DNA of 17,682 bases from JANMQK01 sp031370485 (GTDB taxonomy: Bacteria > Acidobacteriota > Polarisedimenticolia > Gp22-AA2), in the NCBI GenBank assembly GCA_031370485.1, contig JANMQK010000358.1, positions 1 to 17,682 of the forward strand, written 5' to 3'. The translations under genes and the position numbers were made by a program. Below the pieces are notes generated by a model. That model had not been told where the DNA came from. It did not search any database and worked only from the letters and a program-made list of their open reading frames with translations. The number at the start of each line of letters is the position of its first letter. Position 1 is the stretch's first letter. Positions 13,586 through 17,682 of this stretch are shown piece by piece.

Positions 13586-13792
13586 GTGGCGAAACGATCG
13601 CGTTCGACCTTTAAGAAGCGTCAGAAAGAAATCGCGCGCCAGCAACGCAAGCAGGACAAGATGGCCCGCCGGCTGGAGAAGAACAAGGAGCGCCTGGAGA
13701 CCGGCGCCCCCGAACCCGGCATCGAGGATGAGGACCCGGACATCGCGGGCATACGTCCCGGCCCCCAGCCGCCGCCCGAGGACGAGTTCTAG
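13586..13792 (+). CDS. Small charged protein, basic helix plus acidic Pro-rich tail
   Basis: A 68-residue protein of unknown function. Residues 2-39 are an extremely Lys/Arg/Gln-rich helix (AKRSRSTFKKRQKEIARQQ then KQDKMARRLEKNKE). The remainder is acidic and proline-rich, ending PPPEDEF. The GTG at 13586 is supported by GAGAGGTGGGG just upstream. It lies 27 bases after the RRM gene on the same strand, so it is probably the third gene of the csp operon. The charge pattern suggests nucleic-acid or ribosome binding, which is inference only. Its TAG stop overlaps the TAG of modE on the other strand in a shared CTAG. Confidence 0.8.
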   Translation: MAKRSRSTFKKRQKEIARQQRKQDKMARRLEKNKERLETGAPEPGIEDEDPDIAGIRPGPQPPPEDEF

Positions 13793-14196
13793 CCCGAGCC
13801 CAGCAACCCCGACAACTCGCGCAGTATTCTCCCGCACGCCGCCAGGCTGACCTTTTCCAGGCGCCGGTAGAGCCGGAGCGCACGCACTCCTTCGTCCGTC
13901 AGCCGCGCTCCCTCGCGGCGCCGGCGGGAGGTCGAGACCAGAGGCCGGTCGAAGCACCCGTTCATCGTCTCGACCAGGAGCCACGCGCGCCGGTAGGACA
14001 TCCGCATCGACCCGGCCGCCCGTGAGATCGACCCTGTCATTGCAATCGCCTCCAGGAGATCGGCCTTCCCGGGGCCGAGGGCGATCCGGGCCCCCCGCGT
14101 GACCCGCCAGCGGGGCCGGGCCAGCCATTTCCCCGGCCGCCCTTGTCGCTTCTTTCGGCCCGCGTCTGTCTTCTTCCGGCCCGCATTGTATTTCAC
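13789..14196 (-). CDS. ModE-like molybdate regulator, DNA-binding domain only
   Basis: A 135-residue regulator. Residues 37-110 match the winged-helix N-terminal domain of ModE/LysR-type regulators: LLEAIAMTGSISRAAGSMRMSYRRAW, then LVETMN and RLTDEGVRAL. The molybdate-binding Mop domains of E. coli ModE are absent. The N-terminus is a basic extension containing a duplicated AGRKK. GTG 14196 is the only start possible: an in-frame TAA lies three codons upstream and no other ATG or GTG precedes the domain. GGGAGGGG lies about twelve bases before it, which is long. It is divergent from modABC by 69 bases, so it probably controls that operon. How it senses molybdate without Mop domains is unclear. 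Confidence 0.82.
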   Translation of the reverse strand: MKYNAGRKKTDAGRKKRQGRPGKWLARPRWRVTRGARIALGPGKADLLEAIAMTGSISRAAGSMRMSYRRAWLLVETMNGCFDRPLVSTSRRRREGARLTDEGVRALRLYRRLEKVSLAACGRILRELSGLLGSG

Positions 14197-14205
14197 GGTA
14201 TATTA
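14196..14205. promoter_or_regulatory. Candidate ModE half-site between modE and modA
   Basis: CGGTATATTA resembles the left half of the E. coli ModE site (CGnTATAT type). It lies in the AT-rich part of the short divergent region and overlaps the modE start. A matching right half is not visible, so the assignment is weak. Confidence 0.3.
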
Positions 14206-14265
14206 TTCCCCTCCCGCTGGCCCTGAGGGCAGTCTATCGCAAGGCAGGCGGCGCGGGTGACCCCG

Positions 14266-15075
14266 ATGGGCAGAGAGAATCCGACGGCGACGGCGTTGCT
14301 TGCTGCCGCAGCCTGCGCCCTGGCGACCGTGGCAGGCGCGGTCGCCGCGGATGCGGGGCCGGCCCCGGAGATCATGGTGTACGCGGCCGCGAGCCTGAGG
14401 GACGCGCTGCAGGATCTGGCGCCGCGGTGCGAGCAGGCGCTCGGGGTCCGGCTGATGTTCAACTTCGGTGCCTCCAGCGACCTCGCGCGCCAGATTGAGG
14501 CGGGGAACAAGGCCGACGTCTTCTTCTCGGCCGACGAGGGATTCATGGACAGGGTCGCCAAGGCCGGGCTCGTCGACACGGCCTCCCGCCTCTCGCCGCT
14601 CTCGAACCGTCTGGTCGTCGTGGTGCCGGCCGACAGCGACCTGCGCATCCGGACCGCCGAAGACCTCGCGGCCCCGGTCATTCGCCATCTATCCCTGGCG
14701 AACCCTGAGGCGGTGCCCGCCGGCCGGTACGCCCGCGCCTGGCTCGAGCGCGCCGGCGTATGGGACCGCGTGCGCGATCGCGTCGTGCCCGGGGTCGATG
14801 TGCGCGCGGCCCTGGCGGCGGTCGAGTCGGGCGCCCTGGAGGCCGGAATCGTCTACGGCACCGACGCGGCGATCTCGCGACGTGTGCGCGTCGCCTTGGA
14901 GGTCAGGGCGGAGGATGGCCCCCGGATCTCCTACGCTCTCGCCGCCCTGCGGTCGCGGCCGTGGCTGCCGGTGGCCCGGCGGGTCGTCGAGTGGCTGGCG
15001 GGCCCGCTGGCGGCGCCGATCTTCGAGCGGCGCGGATTCCTGCGCACCTCCGATCCGCCGGAGCCCTATCGATGA
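14266..15075 (+). CDS. modA: Periplasmic molybdate-binding protein of an ABC importer
   Basis: A 269-residue solute-binding protein. A signal peptide covers about residues 1-28 (alanine-rich, ending near AAD). The mature part begins EIMVYAAASLRDAL, then FNFGASSDLARQI, FFSAD, and IVYGTDA, the set of motifs that forms the oxyanion pocket in ModA. It captures molybdate (possibly tungstate) for ModBC. I prefer ATG 14266, which has GGGTGA five bases before it; GTG 14257 in the same frame is possible and adds three residues. Its stop overlaps the modB start as ATGA, so translation is coupled. The upstream region is shared with the divergent modE-like gene. Confidence 0.93.
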   Translation: MGRENPTATALLAAAACALATVAGAVAADAGPAPEIMVYAAASLRDALQDLAPRCEQALGVRLMFNFGASSDLARQIEAGNKADVFFSADEGFMDRVAKAGLVDTASRLSPLSNRLVVVVPADSDLRIRTAEDLAAPVIRHLSLANPEAVPAGRYARAWLERAGVWDRVRDRVVPGVDVRAALAAVESGALEAGIVYGTDAAISRRVRVALEVRAEDGPRISYALAALRSRPWLPVARRVVEWLAGPLAAPIFERRGFLRTSDPPEPYR

Positions 15076-15746
15076 TCCCCGCGCCGGTCGTTCCCCTGCT
15101 TCTCAGCCTCAAGGTCGCCGCCCTGACCACGGCGGCGATCCTGCCACCGGGAATCCTGCTCGCCCTGTTGCTGGCCCGCCTGGAATTCCGGGGAAAAAGC
15201 CTGGTGGAGACCGCCGTGTCGCTTCCCCTGATCCTGCCCCCGACCGCAGTCGGCTATCTCCTGCTCCGGCTGCTGGCACGGAATGGGCCGCTCGGATCCG
15301 TGACCCTTGGCTTCGATCTCGATCTCCTGTTCACCTGGAAGGGCGCCGTCCTCGCATCGGCCTTCATGTCCCTGCCGCTCGTGGTCCGCACGGCGCGGGT
15401 CGCCCTCGAGGAGGTGGACCCGCGCCTCGAAGCAATCGGCCGCACCCTCGGCATGCCGCCCATGCGGATCTTCTTCGAGGTCACCCTGCCCCTGGCCCGG
15501 CGGGGACTCCTGGCCGCCGCCGTCCTCGGCTTCGGTCGCGCCCTGGGCGAGTTCGGCGCCACCGTGATCGTGGCGGGGAACATCCCGGGACGGACGCAGA
15601 CCCTGGCCCTGGCGATCTTCAATGACCTCCAGGTCGGCCGCGACCGCGAAGCGATGCTGCTGGTGGCGATGACGGTTCTGCTCGCGTTCGGCGCCATCTG
15701 GAGTGTCGAGGGGCTGCTCCGCCGCCGGAAGCGCGGCGTCCAGTGA
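15072..15746 (+). CDS. modB: Molybdate ABC transporter permease
   Basis: A 224-residue inner-membrane permease with about five to six helices. SLPLILPPTAVGYLLL (about 51-66) is characteristic of ModB/CysT permeases. The EAA loop that docks on the ATPase is EAIGRTLGMPPMRIFFEVTL near residues 118-137, followed by GFGRALGEFGATVIVAGNIPG. ATG 15072 overlaps the modA stop (ATGA), and the stop overlaps the modC start (GTGA). The long open frame extending upstream inside modA is a shadow. Length is normal for the family. Confidence 0.95.
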   Translation: MIPAPVVPLLLSLKVAALTTAAILPPGILLALLLARLEFRGKSLVETAVSLPLILPPTAVGYLLLRLLARNGPLGSVTLGFDLDLLFTWKGAVLASAFMSLPLVVRTARVALEEVDPRLEAIGRTLGMPPMRIFFEVTLPLARRGLLAAAVLGFGRALGEFGATVIVAGNIPGRTQTLALAIFNDLQVGRDREAMLLVAMTVLLAFGAIWSVEGLLRRRKRGVQ

Positions 15747-16867
15747 CGGCCCTTCTGGACCTCGACCTCACGCTGCCGCTCGACCGGTTCACCCTGTCGG
15801 TGCGGTGGCGGACGGAGGAGCCCGCCCTCGGGATCTTCGGACCGTCCGGCGCGGGAAAATCGTCCCTTCTCGAATCGATCGCGGGGCTGCGGAAGAACAC
15901 CAGTGGACGGATCGCGTTTGCCGGCCGGCCGTGGCTCGACTCCGGGCGCGGCCTGCGCCTTCCTCCCGAGAAACGCGGGGTGGGCTACGTCCCGCAGGAC
16001 GCACTGCTCTTCCCGCACCTGGACGTGATGGGGAATCTGCTCGCAGGAAGGCGGCGCGCGGCCCGGCGACCCGCCAGGCGGATGTCGATCGAGAGAGTGC
16101 TCAAGGTCCTGGAGCTGGCGGAGATGGGCGGCCGGCCCGTCGAAACCCTTTCCGGAGGCGAGCGCCAGCGGGTGGCGCTGGGCCGTGCCCTCTGCTCGGC
16201 CCCGGACCTTCTTCTTCTCGACGAGCCGCTGGCCGGGCTCGACGCGGCGCTGCGCCGCAGGGTCCTGACCTATGTGCTGCGGATCCAGGTGGAATTCGCG
16301 ATCCCGACAATCTGCGTCTCGCACGACGCGGCCGAGATCCGGACCCTCTGCCGCGAGGTCGCCGTCCTGGTCCGCGGCGGAATCGCGGCCCTCGGCCGGC
16401 CCGACGAGATCCTGATCCGCCCCGACATCCTGCCGGTGGCCTCGGAGGAGGGGTACGAGAACGTCCTGCGTGGGCGGGTGGCGCTGCGCGAACCGTCGCT
16501 GCTCTACCTGGACCTCGAGGCGGGGCCGAGGCTCGCTGTCCCGGCGGAAGACGAGGCGCGCACGGGGGACGAAGTGGCCGTCGCGGTGCGCGCCGACGAT
16601 CTCATCCTGGCGGCGCGCCGTCCCGAGGGGCTCTCGGCCCAGAACATCCTTCCCGCGACAATCGTCGAGATCCGCGCTGCATCCGCCGCGGCCGGCGCCG
16701 ACGGACCGGTCCAGGTCATCGCAGCGCTGGGTGTTTTGCGGACGCCGATCGTCGCGACGGTCACCCAGCGGGCCCGGCAGCAGCTCGACCTGAAACCCGG
16801 GGGGCAGGTGCATCTCATCTTCAAGACGCAGGCCTGCCGCTTGCTGGCGACGCGCCGGACACGGTAA
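15743..16867 (+). CDS. modC: Molybdate ABC transporter ATP-binding protein with C-terminal Mop/TOBE region
   Basis: A 374-residue cytoplasmic ATPase. Walker A is GPSGAGKS (33-40), the Q-loop is Gln85, the signature is LSGGE (136-140), Walker B is LLLLDEP (156-162) and the switch histidine is His194. Residues about 233-370 form an accessory region with SAQNILPATI, the usual beginning of a TOBE/Mop domain that binds oxyanion. It energises molybdate uptake through ModB. GTG 15743 overlaps the modB stop by four bases (GTGA), so all three genes are coupled. It converges on the radical SAM fragment with 17 bases between stops. Confidence 0.94.
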   Translation: MTALLDLDLTLPLDRFTLSVRWRTEEPALGIFGPSGAGKSSLLESIAGLRKNTSGRIAFAGRPWLDSGRGLRLPPEKRGVGYVPQDALLFPHLDVMGNLLAGRRRAARRPARRMSIERVLKVLELAEMGGRPVETLSGGERQRVALGRALCSAPDLLLLDEPLAGLDAALRRRVLTYVLRIQVEFAIPTICVSHDAAEIRTLCREVAVLVRGGIAALGRPDEILIRPDILPVASEEGYENVLRGRVALREPSLLYLDLEAGPRLAVPAEDEARTGDEVAVAVRADDLILAARRPEGLSAQNILPATIVEIRAASAAAGADGPVQVIAALGVLRTPIVATVTQRARQQLDLKPGGQVHLIFKTQACRLLATRRTR

Positions 16868-16884
16868 CCAGCCGGGGCAACCGA

Positions 16885-17576
16885 TCAGTTCGGCTCCGAG
16901 GGTTCGGAGGCCGCGACCGGCCCCCGACCGAACGACGTCGCGGGCGCCTCCGCCTCGCTCCATGCGGAGTCCTGCATCCCCACCGGCTTCGCGCTTTTTC
17001 TTCGGATGGCGTGCGCCGTCTTGATCATCCCGTAGCGGCTGACAAGGTAATTACGCGCGAAATGCGAGGCCGCCCGCGGAAGCTCGTAGGCGTGTCCCCG
17101 GAAGCGGCGCAGGATGCCGGTCAGCGAGTAGGCCTCGCGGAGAAAGTAGTAATACCCTTCCTGCAGCTGGTCGACCGTCATCCCCTTCGGGCGGATCAGC
17201 ACGTGCGCCCCGTCGAAGAGGGGCCAGTTGTAGTCCATCGCCACGTCCGAATCTGCCGGGCAGCGGGCCCAGGGAAGGAAATCGTCCCCGGCTACGGCGT
17301 CCCTGAAGGTCCCGGTCCCCGGATAGGGCTGGATGATGTTCGCGACCACAAAATCGATCCCGGTGGCGTAGATGAACTCGAGCGTCCGGTCGAAGCAGGA
17401 GGCATCGTCACCGTCCAGCCCGAACACGAAAGCCCCCATAACGTTGATACCGGCGTCGTGCACGCGCCGGACGCTTTCGCGCATCGATTGCGTGTCGTTC
17501 GACCACTTGTCGAGACCGTCGATTGCCGTCTGGCTGACCGACTCGATCCCCAGGAAGAGGTCCCGGCAGCCGCTCT
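16885..17576 (-). CDS. C-terminal half of a B12-binding-type radical SAM protein with DUF4070-like tail (partial)
   Basis: Recognisable sequence runs from SGCRDLFLGIES to the stop, about 229 residues. GINVMGAFVFGLDGDD, IQPYPGTGTF and the LIRPKGMTVDQLQEGYYYF segment fit the second half of the radical SAM barrel and a DUF4070-like C-terminal domain. The cobalamin-binding and CxxxCxxC parts are missing. The reading frame stays open to about 17659, but beyond 17576 it no longer resembles the family, and the first ATG (17484) lies inside the domain. The missing upstream piece is present on the opposite strand at 17577-17682. Joined to this part through a 16-bp inverted repeat, it restores an uninterrupted protein. 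The gene is thus probably intact in the genome and broken only by an inversion or by assembly. Family members modify lipids, tetrapyrroles or antibiotics; the substrate here is unknown. Confidence 0.85.
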
Positions 17577-17682
17577 GCGAGGCGATCCGTCCTCTGGGCA
17601 GACCCTGGGGGGCGGAGCTGACGATCGACCTGGCGGAAAACCCCGAGCTTCTGAAGCTGGCCTACGAGAGCGGCTGCCGGGA
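17561..17682. repeat. 16-bp perfect inverted repeat bounding the right-end segment
   Basis: TCCCGGCAGCCGCTCT (17561-17576) is the exact reverse complement of 17667-17682, the last 16 bases of the window. The 90 bases between carry the inverted gene segment. The repeat is coding sequence (ESGCRD) and has no transposon or recombinase signature. Confidence 0.9.
17573..17682 (+). other. Inverted upstream segment of the same radical SAM gene
   Basis: On the plus strand this stretch reads LCEAIRPLGRPW, then AELTIDLAENPELLKLAYES and GCR, the typical sequence just before SGCRxLFLGIES in this radical SAM family. The minus-strand gene ends its recognisable part exactly at that junction. It is therefore part of the same gene or a close copy in opposite orientation, ending at the window edge. 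Confidence 0.75.

Noticed and set aside
16868..16900. Hairpin between modC and the radical SAM fragment
   Set aside because: Only AGCCG/CGGCT pairing around a long loop is seen; not convincing.
15254..16963. 569-codon minus-strand frame opposite modB/modC
   Set aside because: Antisense shadow of modBC; composition is Arg/Gly/Asp-rich without motifs.

Overview
The window is GC-rich bacterial DNA with compact, coupled operons and frequent GTG starts. It carries ordinary chromosomal genes and shows no phage, transposon, CRISPR, tRNA or rRNA signature. Secreted metal-dependent amidohydrolases, a secreted metzincin and a lipase-maturation-factor homologue would fit an Acidobacteriota-like soil or sediment bacterium. 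That placement is an inference from gene content and GC richness only.

Layout from left to right. The left edge cuts a minus-strand gene whose 36 visible residues look like the start of a family 25 glycosyltransferase. Next come a secreted amidohydrolase (minus) and a divergent secreted zinc metalloprotease of metzincin type with calcium-binding-like repeats (plus). An amtB-glnK pair (minus) follows, with translationally overlapping genes and a PII protein that lacks the uridylylation tyrosine. A second secreted amidohydrolase and a glutathione S-transferase-like gene lie on the plus strand. On the minus strand follow a lipase maturation factor homologue and a small protein with a lysine-rich repeat tail.

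The middle holds a carboxymuconolactone decarboxylase-like gene and an ArsS-type radical SAM gene (plus), a pair associated with arsenosugar synthesis. A polytopic membrane protein and a carboxylesterase (minus operon) face them. A cold-shock operon follows: cspA-like, an RRM protein and a small basic protein, with a near-consensus promoter and a leader of about 145 nt.

The right part is a molybdate locus: a single-domain ModE-like regulator divergent from modABC, which are coupled by 4-nt overlaps. The last gene is the C-terminal half of a radical SAM/DUF4070 protein. Its missing upstream part lies next to it in the wrong orientation, flanked by a 16-bp inverted repeat that ends exactly at the window end. 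This looks like a foldback chimera or assembly artefact.

Three promoters share one layout, TTGAC(C/G), 17 bp, then TAnnnT, in front of the metzincin, the GST and the csp operon. Several convergent gene pairs meet within a few bases, and palindromes overlap their stop codons. I found no clearly new multi-gene system. The most unusual items are the right-end inversion, the variant PII, the Cys-to-Ser change in the ArsS-like protein, the repeat-tailed small protein, and the Csp/RRM/basic-protein operon.
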